Positions 17,919 through 25,418 of a stretch of 64,000 nt of DNA are shown piece after piece. Made by a program: the position numbers and the translations under genes. Position 1 is the stretch's first letter, and each line of letters starts with the position of its first letter. The DNA comes from Streptomyces sp. BK340. Its GTDB lineage: Bacteria; Actinomycetota; Actinomycetes; Streptomycetales; Streptomycetaceae. The notes beneath the pieces are model-generated. The model saw only the letters and a program-made list of their open reading frames with translations. It searched no databases and was not told the DNA's origin. The stretch covers positions 1 to 64,000 of the forward strand of contig NZ_VISR01000034.1 in the NCBI RefSeq assembly GCF_007827595.1, written 5' to 3'.

Positions 17919-17951
17919 CCCGTGGATTGACGGCAGCCGTCAATCCACGGG
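17919..17951. promoter_or_regulatory. 33-bp perfect palindrome, likely operator of the ArsR-DUF5937 regulator
   Basis: Sixteen-base arms beginning CCCGTGGATTGACGGC (17919-17934) mirror perfectly about a single central A at 17935. The palindrome lies between the small protein gene (start 17823) and the ArsR gene (start 17985). A TTGACGG near its centre could serve as a -35 box. Perfect symmetry over 33 bp is very unlikely by chance. Binding by the adjacent ArsR protein is inferred. Confidence 0.85.
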
Positions 17952-17984
17952 GCCACGGTCGGTGGCCGGGTGCACCATGGGGGC

Positions 17985-19088
17985 ATGAGCGTGACCATCG
18001 ACATCGCCGGACTGCCGCCGGAGCGCATCTCCGTCGTGCCCTCCCCGCTGGCGGAGCTGGGGATGGCGCTGCACGCGCTCAGCGAGCCGGGCCACCACCC
18101 GCAACTGCAGGGCTGGGTGACCGCCGTGTCGACCCGGCTGGACCCGGGTCTGGCCGACCGGCTGTGCGAGGCGGACTTCCTGTGGCGCACGACGTTCTCC
18201 GACGTCTTCGCCCCGTTCGCGGGGATACCCGGCGGGCGTGCGCAACCGGGCGCCACACTCGCCGAGGAGCTGGACCAGCTGGACCAGCTGACGGACGAAC
18301 AGTTCGTGCACGCGGCCCTGGAGTTCACCTGCCAGCTGCGCTACGACATCGCCGAGCCCGGCCCGCTCGACGATCCCGGGCTGCGCCGGCGCTCCCTGGA
18401 ACTGGCCGCCGCGCGCGGTGCCGTCCAGGAGCGGGTCACCCGTCGGCTGCTGGAGGACCCGCCGGCCGTCCGTGCCTGGTTCCGGCAGCTCGTGCTCGAC
18501 TGCGACGAGGCCTTCTTCGCCGACACCTGGGCCCGGCTCCAGCCCCAGCTCGCGGCGGACGCCCGGCACAAGACCGAACTGCTGCGCCACAAGGGTCTGG
18601 GCGAGGCCCTCGCCTCGCTCTCCGGTGCCGTCTCACTGGACGAGGAGGCCGGGCTCATCACGGTCGACAAGCTCCTGGTGGGTCGGACGGCCATCGGCGA
18701 CGGCGGCCTCGTCCTGGTGCCGACCAGCCTCGGCTGGCCCCATGTGATGGTTCTGCACCGGTACGGCTGGCAGCCCACGATCACCTATCCCGTCAGCGGC
18801 TGCCACCCGCAGGCGCCGTCCGTCGAGCAGCTCACGCTCCGTCTGGAGGCGCTGGCCCACCCGGTGCGGATGCGGCTGTGCCGCCACCTGGCCCGCGCCC
18901 AGCACACCACGAGCGAACTGGCGGACGCGCACGGCATGTCCGCCCCCGAGATATCCCGCCACCTGGCCGTGCTGAAGAAGGCCGGCCTGATCACGAGCGG
19001 CCGCCGCGGCCGCTACGTCCAGCACCAGCTGGACCTCTCCGCGGTGGCCCGCCTGGGCAGCGACTTCATCGAGGGCGTCCTGCGCTAG
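17985..19088 (+). CDS. ArsR-family regulator with N-terminal DUF5937 domain
   Basis: A 367-residue protein. The C-terminal winged helix (about 280-340) has the ArsR pattern LEALAHPVRMRLCRHLARAQHTTSELADAHGMSAPEISRHLAVLKKAGL. The N-terminal 270 residues match DUF5937, an uncharacterised domain found almost only fused to ArsR in actinobacteria. No metal-binding cysteine pair (ELCVCDL type) is present, so the signal is probably not arsenic-like. Start ATG 17985 fits the family; the upstream ATG at 17970 is less likely. It should bind the palindrome at 17919-17951 and control itself and the small divergent gene. Confidence 0.85.
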   Translation: MSVTIDIAGLPPERISVVPSPLAELGMALHALSEPGHHPQLQGWVTAVSTRLDPGLADRLCEADFLWRTTFSDVFAPFAGIPGGRAQPGATLAEELDQLDQLTDEQFVHAALEFTCQLRYDIAEPGPLDDPGLRRRSLELAAARGAVQERVTRRLLEDPPAVRAWFRQLVLDCDEAFFADTWARLQPQLAADARHKTELLRHKGLGEALASLSGAVSLDEEAGLITVDKLLVGRTAIGDGGLVLVPTSLGWPHVMVLHRYGWQPTITYPVSGCHPQAPSVEQLTLRLEALAHPVRMRLCRHLARAQHTTSELADAHGMSAPEISRHLAVLKKAGLITSGRRGRYVQHQLDLSAVARLGSDFIEGVLR

Positions 19089-19159
19089 GCGCTCCGCCGG
19101 ACATGCCGTCCTGTGCCGTCGATCGCCTGCCGCACCGTCGTGGCTGCGCCGAGGGGGCG

Positions 19160-19831
19160 TCAGCCCTGCCCGCCCGCCCGCACCAGTCCGGTCTCGTACG
19201 CCAGCACGACCACCTGCACCCGGTCGCGCAGGCCGAGCTTGGTCAGGATGCGGCCCACATGGGTCTTCACCGTCGCCTCGGACAGCACCAGCCGGGCCGC
19301 GATCTCGCCGTTGGACAGGCCCTGCGCGACCAGCACCATGACCTCGCGCTCCCGGTCGGTGAGCCGCTCCAGCTCCTTGTGCTGGGGCTCCCGGCCGGCG
19401 GAGGGCAGCATCGGCGCGAACCGGTCAAGCAGGCGCCGGGTGGTGGACGGGGCCACCACCGCGTCGCCGCTGTGCACGGAGCGGATGGCCGCGAGCAGCT
19501 CGCCGGGCGGCACGTCCTTGAGCATGAAGCCGGAGGCGCCCGCCTTCAGCCCGGAGAAGGCGTACTCGTCCAGGTCGAAGGTGGTCAGGATGAGCACCTT
19601 CGGCGGGTTCGGCTCCTGGCAGATGCGGCGCGTGGCCTCGACGCCGTCCAGCTTCGGCATGCGGACGTCCATCAGGACGACGTCGACGGCGGTGGAACGC
19701 ACCACCTGAAGGGCCTCGACGCCGTCACCCGCCTCCGCGACGACCTCCATGTCCGGCTGGGCGGCGAGCACCATCCGGAACCCGGTGCGCAGCAGCACCT
19801 GGTCGTCGACGAGCATCACGCGGATCGTCAT
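19160..19831 (-). CDS. NarL/LuxR-family response regulator
   Basis: A 223-residue two-component regulator. The receiver domain has acidic D9-D10, phospho-acceptor D55 in LMDVRMP and the conserved Lys in MLKDVPP near 104. The C-terminal LuxR-type helix-turn-helix (about 155-210) reads LTDREREVMVLVAQGLSNGEIA and SEATVKTHVGRILTKL. It pairs with the sensor kinase encoded 84 bases upstream on the same strand. No output target is evident in the window. Start ATG 19829-19831. Confidence 0.95.
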   Translation of the reverse strand: MTIRVMLVDDQVLLRTGFRMVLAAQPDMEVVAEAGDGVEALQVVRSTAVDVVLMDVRMPKLDGVEATRRICQEPNPPKVLILTTFDLDEYAFSGLKAGASGFMLKDVPPGELLAAIRSVHSGDAVVAPSTTRRLLDRFAPMLPSAGREPQHKELERLTDREREVMVLVAQGLSNGEIAARLVLSEATVKTHVGRILTKLGLRDRVQVVVLAYETGLVRAGGQG

Positions 19832-19915
19832 CGGGGTCCTCTTCCGTTTGCTCTGGGGGTTGTTCTGGGGTGCTCGGGGGGCGTGACAGGTGTCAACAGG
19901 GGGCGTGCGGCGGCG

Positions 19916-21121
19916 TCAGTGCGCCGGTTTGAGCGGGAGCAGCACGCTGATGCGGAATCCTCCGCCCGGGCGCGGGCCGGCGTCCAGGGTGCCGCCGACC
20001 ATGCCGACCCGCTCGCGCATGCCGATCAGGCCGTGCCCCTGGCCGTCGGCGCCGCCCTCCTCGTACAGCTCATGCGGGGCACCCTTGCCGTCGTCCTCGA
20101 CGAGCAGGCCGAGCCCGTCGTCGAAGTAGACCAGCCGCACGCTCGCGCCCGCGTTGGGCCCGCCGTGCTTGCGGGTGTTGGTGAGCGCCTCCTGCACGAT
20201 GCGGTACGCGGTCAGCTCCACGCCGCTGGGCAGCGGGCGCGGGGTTCCCTCGACCTTGAAGTCGACGGGCAGACCGGAACTGCGGCACTGCTCGATGAGG
20301 TCGTCGATCTGCTCGACGTCCGGCTGCGGGACGTACTCCCCGGTCTCCTGGTGCTCGCCGGTGCGCAGCACGCCCAGCAGGCGGCGCATCTCGGCGAGGG
20401 CCTGGCGGCCGGTGGAGGAGATCGTCTCCAGAGCCTTCTTCGCCTGGTCGGGCGCGGCGTCGAGGACGTAGGCGGCGCCGTCGGCCTGGACCACCATCAC
20501 CGACACGTTGTGCGCGACGACGTCGTGCAGCTCGCGCGCGATCCGGGCGCGCTCGGCCGCGACCGCCACCTTCGCCTGTGCCTCGCGTTCCTTCTCCAGC
20601 CGGGCTGCGCGCTCCTCCAGCTGGGCGAAGTAGGCCCGGCGGGTGCGCATGGAGTCACCGAGCACCCAGGCCAGGGCGAACGGCACCGTCTGGAACACCG
20701 CGATCGCCAGCTGGCCCAGCCCGCCGGAGTGCTGGTCGGGCCAGCGGATCTGCGCCAAGGTGGCTGCGAACAGGCTGGTGAAGAGCGCCAGCCGGGAGGC
20801 CCAGCGCGCACCGACCGCCGCGACCGTGTAGGTGATCACCAGCATCGCGAAGTCGGCGGCGGTCATCTCGATGTCCAGGACCAGCTGGGCCAGCCCGGTC
20901 GCGAGGGCCAGCAGCAGCATCGCCTCCGGGAAGCGGCGGCGCAGCGCCACGACGACGCACAGGACGGCGGACACCGCCAGCCCGCCGCCGACCGACATGT
21001 GGCGGTCCGGCACGCCGTTCTGACTCACCACGCTCACGCCGGAAAGCCCGAACAGGACGACGGCCCAGAAGCTGTCGACCCATGTCGGGTGCCTGCGGAG
21101 GAAGTCATAAAGGCGCTGCAC
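19916..21121 (-). CDS. Sensor histidine kinase (NarX/DesK type)
   Basis: A 401-residue membrane kinase. The N-terminal half has about five to six hydrophobic segments (20-155) with only short loops, so the signal is probably sensed in the membrane. The HisKA_3 phosphoacceptor is H199 in RARIARELHDVVAHNVSVM, and the ATPase domain shows GHGLIGMRERV. The cognate response regulator follows. The GTG start (21119-21121) is 7 bases after a TACTCT -10-like hexamer, suggesting a leaderless transcript. This topology resembles cell-envelope-stress kinases of the LiaS/VraS type, but with no accessory protein here that is only a guess. Confidence 0.93.
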   Translation of the reverse strand: MQRLYDFLRRHPTWVDSFWAVVLFGLSGVSVVSQNGVPDRHMSVGGGLAVSAVLCVVVALRRRFPEAMLLLALATGLAQLVLDIEMTAADFAMLVITYTVAAVGARWASRLALFTSLFAATLAQIRWPDQHSGGLGQLAIAVFQTVPFALAWVLGDSMRTRRAYFAQLEERAARLEKEREAQAKVAVAAERARIARELHDVVAHNVSVMVVQADGAAYVLDAAPDQAKKALETISSTGRQALAEMRRLLGVLRTGEHQETGEYVPQPDVEQIDDLIEQCRSSGLPVDFKVEGTPRPLPSGVELTAYRIVQEALTNTRKHGGPNAGASVRLVYFDDGLGLLVEDDGKGAPHELYEEGGADGQGHGLIGMRERVGMVGGTLDAGPRPGGGFRISVLLPLKPAH

Positions 21122-21239
21122 GTAACCCAGAGTAGGGAAGCCGGATGCGTGCAGGGGTCAACCGGAGGGCCGATCCGCAGGAGCGACGCGTACTCCGCAA
21201 GGTGGATGCCGTGATCACCTGTGCGCCTAGTCTGTCCCG

Positions 21240-22337
21240 GTGACGGATGAGGCGACGGCGCAGAGCGTCCCCGCGGGACGCGGCTGGCGGGAGGCGACCC
21301 AGGAGGCGCTCTACGGGCCGGGCGGCTTCTACCGGCGGCCCGAGGGCCCGGCCGGTCACTTCCGTACGTCCGTGCACGCGTCCGCGTTGTTCGCGGGCGC
21401 CGTGGCGCGGCTGCTGTGCCGGGTCGACGCAGCGCTCGGGCGGCCGCGGACGCTGGACTTCGTCGACATGGGCGCCGGGCGCGGGGAGCTGGTGACCGGC
21501 GTGCTCGCCGCCCTGCCGGCCGACGTGGCGGCCCGCGCGCGCGGGTACGCCGTCGAGATCGCGGACCGTCCGGCGGGCCTGGACGACCGGATCGTCTGGC
21601 TGAGCGAACCCCCGGCGACGATCACCGGGCTGCTGTTCGCCAACGAATGGCTGGACAACGTGCCCGTGGACGTCGCCGAGGCGGACCCGGCGGGCGTGCC
21701 CCGGTTGGTGCTCGTCGCGGCTGACGGCACCGAACGGCTCGGGGAGCCGGTGTCGGGCGCGGACGCGGACTGGCTGGCGCGGTGGTGGCCGCTGCCGGGC
21801 GAGGAGGGGCTGCGCGCGGAGATCGGGCTGCCCAGGGACCTGGCGTGGGCGGCGGTGGTGGACCGGGTGGCGCGGGGACTCGCGGTGGCCGTGGACTATG
21901 CGCACACCGCGGACTCGCGGCCCCCGTTCGGGACGCTCGCCGGCTTCCGGGAGGGACGCGAGACGGCGCCCGTGCCGGACGGCTCGTGCGACATCACGGC
22001 GCATGTCGCGCTGGACGCGTGCGCGGCGGCGAGCGCGTCAGCACGTGCGACGGCTCGCACGGCGCACACGCCTCACGAAACGGCGCACACATCATCCGGC
22101 ACAGCGCACGCACGTCCCGCCGCACGCCTGCTCACGCAACGCGCCGCCCTGCGCGCCTTGGACCTCACCGGCGCACGCCCCCCGCTCGCGCTGGCCTCGA
22201 CGGATCCCGCCGCCTACGTCCGCGCCCTGGCGGGCGCGGGCGAGGCCGCCGAGCTCACCGCCCCTGGTGGCCTCGGCGACTTCGGCTGGCTGCTCCAGCC
22301 GGTCGGTATCCCGGACCCACTCGTCCAGGGCCTCTAG
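21240..22337 (+). CDS. SAM-dependent methyltransferase, MidA/NDUFAF7 (COG1565) family
   Basis: A 365-residue class I methyltransferase. YGPGGFYRRPEGPAGHFRTSVHAS is the typical N-terminal block of the MidA family. The SAM loop is VDMGAGRGELVTGVL near 75-89, followed by ANEWLDNVPVD. The eukaryotic NDUFAF7 methylates a complex I subunit, and here the neighbour is a complex I subunit-like gene (nuoD paralogue, convergent). Residues about 265-300 are a low-complexity His/Thr/Ala insert. The GTG start lies 6-7 bases after TAGTCT, so the mRNA is probably leaderless. Confidence 0.85.
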   Translation: MTDEATAQSVPAGRGWREATQEALYGPGGFYRRPEGPAGHFRTSVHASALFAGAVARLLCRVDAALGRPRTLDFVDMGAGRGELVTGVLAALPADVAARARGYAVEIADRPAGLDDRIVWLSEPPATITGLLFANEWLDNVPVDVAEADPAGVPRLVLVAADGTERLGEPVSGADADWLARWWPLPGEEGLRAEIGLPRDLAWAAVVDRVARGLAVAVDYAHTADSRPPFGTLAGFREGRETAPVPDGSCDITAHVALDACAAASASARATARTAHTPHETAHTSSGTAHARPAARLLTQRAALRALDLTGARPPLALASTDPAAYVRALAGAGEAAELTAPGGLGDFGWLLQPVGIPDPLVQGL

Positions 22338-22352
22338 CGCCCGGCCGGCGGC

Positions 22353-23501
22353 TCACTTGTCGATGTCGCCGACCACGAAGAACAACGACCCCAGGATCGC
22401 CACCATGTCCGCCACCAGCGTCCCCGGCAGCAGCTCGGTCAGCGCCTGGATGTTGTTGTAGGACGCGGAGCGCAGCTTCAGCCGGTACGGGGTCTTCTCG
22501 CCCTTGCTGACCAGGTAGTAGCCGTTGATTCCGAGCGGGTTCTCGGTCCACGCGTACGTGTGCCCCTCCGGCGCCTTCAGCACCTTGGGCAGCCGCTGGT
22601 TGATCGGCCCGGGCGCCAGCTCGGCGAACCGGTCCAGACAGGCGTCGGCGAGGTCCAGGGCGTTGTGGGTCTGCTCCAGGAGCACCTCGAAACGGGCGAG
22701 GCAGTCGCCCTCGCTCCGGGTGACGACCTTCAGCGTGTCCTGGAGGTCGCCGTAGGCCAGATACGGCTCGTCGCGGCGCAGGTCGAAGTCGACGCCCGAG
22801 GCGCGCGCGATGGGCCCGCTCACGCCGTAGGCGTGCACGGTCTCCGGCGCCAGCGCCCCCACCCCCCGCGTACGCCCCCGGAAGATCTCGTTGCCGAGCA
22901 CCAGGTCGTCGAAGACGTCCATCCGCGAGCGCACGGCGGCGACGGCGGCACGCGCGCGTGCCGTCCACCCGGCCGGCAGGTCCTCCTTGAGGCCGCCGAC
23001 GCGGTTGAACATGTAGTGCATGCGCCCGCCGGAGACCTCCTCCATGACGTTCTGGAGCACCTCGCGCTCGCGGAACGCGTAGAAGACCGGCGTGATCCCG
23101 CCCAGCTCCAGCGGGTACGACCCGAGGAACATCAGGTGGTTCAGCACCCGGTTCAGCTCGGCGAGCAGCGTGCGCGTCCACACCGCGCGCTCGGGGACCT
23201 CCATGCCGAGCATCCGCTCCACGGCGAGGACCACGCCCAGCTCGTTCGAGAACGCCGACAGCCAGTCGTGGCGGTTGGCGAGCATGATGATCTGCCGGTA
23301 GTCGCGCGCCTCGAAGAGCTTCTCGGCGCCCCGGTGCATGTAGCCGATCACCGGCTCCGCGTGCAGGATGCGCTCCCCGTCCAGCACCAGCCTGAGCCGC
23401 AGCACGCCGTGCGTGGACGGGTGCTGGGGGCCGATGTTGAGCACCATGTCGGTGCTCTCGGCGGCACCGCCGATGCCGACCGTGGTCTCCGTCGCAGTCA
23501 T
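22353..23501 (-). CDS. Orphan NADH-quinone oxidoreductase subunit D paralogue
   Basis: A 382-residue protein of the NuoD / [NiFe]-hydrogenase large-subunit family. It has NIGPQHPSTHGVLRL at about 22-36, YMHRGAEKLFE, LANRHDWLSAFSNELG, and the C-terminal YYLVSKGEKTPYRLKLR and GSLFFVVGDIDK. True NuoD is about 440 residues; this copy is shorter and stands alone without nuoA-C or nuoE-N. It may be an alternative or regulatory quinone-site subunit. The ATG start is 23499-23501, with only 31 bp to the divergent PH-domain gene. Its convergent neighbour is a MidA-type methyltransferase, whose known homologue acts on complex I. Confidence 0.9.
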   Translation of the reverse strand: MTATETTVGIGGAAESTDMVLNIGPQHPSTHGVLRLRLVLDGERILHAEPVIGYMHRGAEKLFEARDYRQIIMLANRHDWLSAFSNELGVVLAVERMLGMEVPERAVWTRTLLAELNRVLNHLMFLGSYPLELGGITPVFYAFREREVLQNVMEEVSGGRMHYMFNRVGGLKEDLPAGWTARARAAVAAVRSRMDVFDDLVLGNEIFRGRTRGVGALAPETVHAYGVSGPIARASGVDFDLRRDEPYLAYGDLQDTLKVVTRSEGDCLARFEVLLEQTHNALDLADACLDRFAELAPGPINQRLPKVLKAPEGHTYAWTENPLGINGYYLVSKGEKTPYRLKLRSASYNNIQALTELLPGTLVADMVAILGSLFFVVGDIDK

Positions 23502-23532
23502 GGACCCAGTTTCCCCTACGTACGCTGGCTCC

Positions 23533-24036
23533 ATGGAAACGGGGATCCCCGAGGAGACCGGGGTGTCGGGGCAGGAGCCGGTGTGGCGGGGGCTGCCGCC
23601 CGGCCTGCTGCGCATGCGCCGGCTGCTGCTGGCGGTGTGGACGGGCGTGCTCGCCCTCGTGGCGGGGCTGCTGCCCGGCCTGCTCGCCGGCTGGACGTGG
23701 GCCGCCCTCGCGCTGCTCCCGCTGGCCCTGGGCGCGTGGGGCTGGCTGCTGCTGGGCCGCAACTGGCGCTCCTGGCGGTACGCCGAGCGCGCCGACGACC
23801 TGCTGATCAGCCGCGGTGTCCTGTGGCGCGAGGAGACCGTGGTGCCGTACGGGCGGATGCAGCTGGTGGAGGTCACCTCGGGGCCCGTGGAGCGGTCCTT
23901 CGGGCTGGCCAGCGTGCAGCTGCACACCGCCGCCGCGGCGACCGACGCGACCATCCCGGGTCTGGACCCGGCCGAGGCGGAGAGGCTGCGCGACCGGCTC
24001 ACCGAACTCGGTGAGGCCCGATCGGCGGGCCTGTGA
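23533..24036 (+). CDS. PH-domain (bPH2/DUF304) membrane protein, short subunit
   Basis: A 167-residue protein with two adjacent membrane helices (about 33-75) and then a bacterial PH domain with ADDLLISRGVLWREETVVPYGRMQLVEV. The ATG start at 23533 lies 6 bases after TACGCT, fitting leaderless expression. Its stop overlaps the next gene (GTGA). This two-gene pair matches the YdbS-YdbT arrangement of Bacillus, reported to give resistance to certain heterologous antimicrobial peptides. A protective or membrane-stress role is therefore possible; nothing in the sequence proves it. Confidence 0.85.
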   Translation: METGIPEETGVSGQEPVWRGLPPGLLRMRRLLLAVWTGVLALVAGLLPGLLAGWTWAALALLPLALGAWGWLLLGRNWRSWRYAERADDLLISRGVLWREETVVPYGRMQLVEVTSGPVERSFGLASVQLHTAAAATDATIPGLDPAEAERLRDRLTELGEARSAGL

Positions 24037-25358
24037 CCGCGCCCGGCCTCGACGACGTGGCGGCGCACCCGCCCCTGGCCGAGCGGCGGCTGCACCCCGT
24101 CACGCCCTTCAGGCGGGCCTGGGCGCCGGTCGCCGTACTCGCGGGCTGGGCCGGGCACGACCCGAGCGGCGCACAGGAGCAGCTGCAGCGGCTGACCTCC
24201 ACGATGCTGCTCATCGGGCTCGCCGTGCTGGTCCCGGCGGCGGGCCTCTACGGCTTCCTGTCCTGGTGGTTCACGCACTTCGCGGTCACCGACGGCGAAC
24301 TGCGCATCCGTACCGGGCTGCTGTTCCGGCGCACCGCGCACATCCGGCTGGAGCGCATCCAGGCGATCGACGTCACGCGCCCGCTCCTCGCGCGCGTGGC
24401 GGGTGTGGCCAAGCTGCGCATCGACGTCGTCGGGGCCGACAAGAAGGACGAACTCGCCTTCCTGGGCGAGCAGGAGGCGCGCGCCCTGCGCGCGGAGCTG
24501 CTCGCGCGCGCCGCCGGTTTCGCGCCCGAGACGGCGCGCGAAGTGGGCGAGGCACCGGCGCACGAGCTGCTGCGGGTGCCTCCGCGCGAGCTGGCGCTCT
24601 CCCTCCTGCTGACGGGGGCCGCCTGGGGCTCGCTGACCGCCGCCCTCGTCGTACCGCCCGTGTTGTGGCTCGCCACCCACAGCGTGTGGACGGTCCTCGC
24701 CGCCGCCCTGCCGCTGCTCGGCACGGCGGGCGCGAGCAGCGCGGGGCGGTTCGTCGCCGAGTACGACTGGACGGTGGGCGAGTCCCCGGACGGGCTGCGC
24801 ATCGACCGCGGGCTGCTCGACCGCGCGCACGAGACCGTGCCGCCGGGACGGGTGCAGACCGTGCGGATCGTGGAACCGCTGCTGTGGCGACGGCGGGGCT
24901 GGGTGCGGGTGGAGCTGGACGTGGCCGGGTCCGACAACTCCGTGCTGGTGCCGGTCGCCCCGCGCGCGGTGGCCGAGTCGGTCATAGCGCGCATACTGCC
25001 CGGCGTGACCGTGCCGGAGTCCCTGTCCCGCCCGCCCCGGCGGGCCGGCCGGTGCGTGCCGGTGTGGTGGCGCGGGCACGGCCTCGCGGTCACCGAAGCG
25101 GTGTTCGCCGCCCGGCACGGCCTGCTGCGCCGCCGTCTGTCACTGGTCCCGCACGCCAAGGTGCAGAGCGTACGACTCACCCAGGGGCCCTGGGAGCGGC
25201 TGTGGCGGCTCGCCGGTGTCCACGTGGACACCGGCGCCGACCAGACCGTCACGGCCCGTCTGCGGGACGCCGAGGAGGCCGCGCTGCTGCTGCGGGCCCA
25301 GGCGGAGCGATCCCGCACCGGCCGCAGGGACGCCCGCCCCGACCGCTGGATGGCGTGA
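24033..25358 (+). CDS. YdbT-type PH-domain membrane protein, long subunit
   Basis: A 441-residue protein with membrane helix pairs near 50-85 and 195-240 and three bPH2 domains. The domains are marked by ELRIRTGLLFRRTAHIRLERIQAIDV, LRIDRGLLDRAHETVPPGRVQTVRI and the weaker LLRRRLSLVPHAKVQSVRLTQ. It starts with GTG 24033, overlapping the upstream stop by four bases. The pair with the short subunit probably forms one membrane complex. No enzymatic motif is present. A hairpin terminator follows directly. Confidence 0.87.
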   Translation: MTAPGLDDVAAHPPLAERRLHPVTPFRRAWAPVAVLAGWAGHDPSGAQEQLQRLTSTMLLIGLAVLVPAAGLYGFLSWWFTHFAVTDGELRIRTGLLFRRTAHIRLERIQAIDVTRPLLARVAGVAKLRIDVVGADKKDELAFLGEQEARALRAELLARAAGFAPETAREVGEAPAHELLRVPPRELALSLLLTGAAWGSLTAALVVPPVLWLATHSVWTVLAAALPLLGTAGASSAGRFVAEYDWTVGESPDGLRIDRGLLDRAHETVPPGRVQTVRIVEPLLWRRRGWVRVELDVAGSDNSVLVPVAPRAVAESVIARILPGVTVPESLSRPPRRAGRCVPVWWRGHGLAVTEAVFAARHGLLRRRLSLVPHAKVQSVRLTQGPWERLWRLAGVHVDTGADQTVTARLRDAEEAALLLRAQAERSRTGRRDARPDRWMA

Positions 25359-25391
25359 GCCCGGCCCACCCCTCGCGGGCGGACCGGGCTC
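25357..25391. terminator. Hairpin terminator between convergent genes
   Basis: Arms GAGCCCGG (25357-25364) and CCGGGCTC (25384-25391) flank a 19-base GC-rich loop. It begins at the stop codon of the long PH-domain gene and faces the coiled-coil gene. There is no T tract. Confidence 0.55.
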
Positions 25392-25418
25392 GGTGCCTGG
25401 TGGGTACCTGGCGGAGTC

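Noticed and set aside
17885..21214. 1109-codon plus-strand frame
   Set aside because: It crosses the ArsR gene in another frame and the two-component genes antisense, so it cannot be a real gene.
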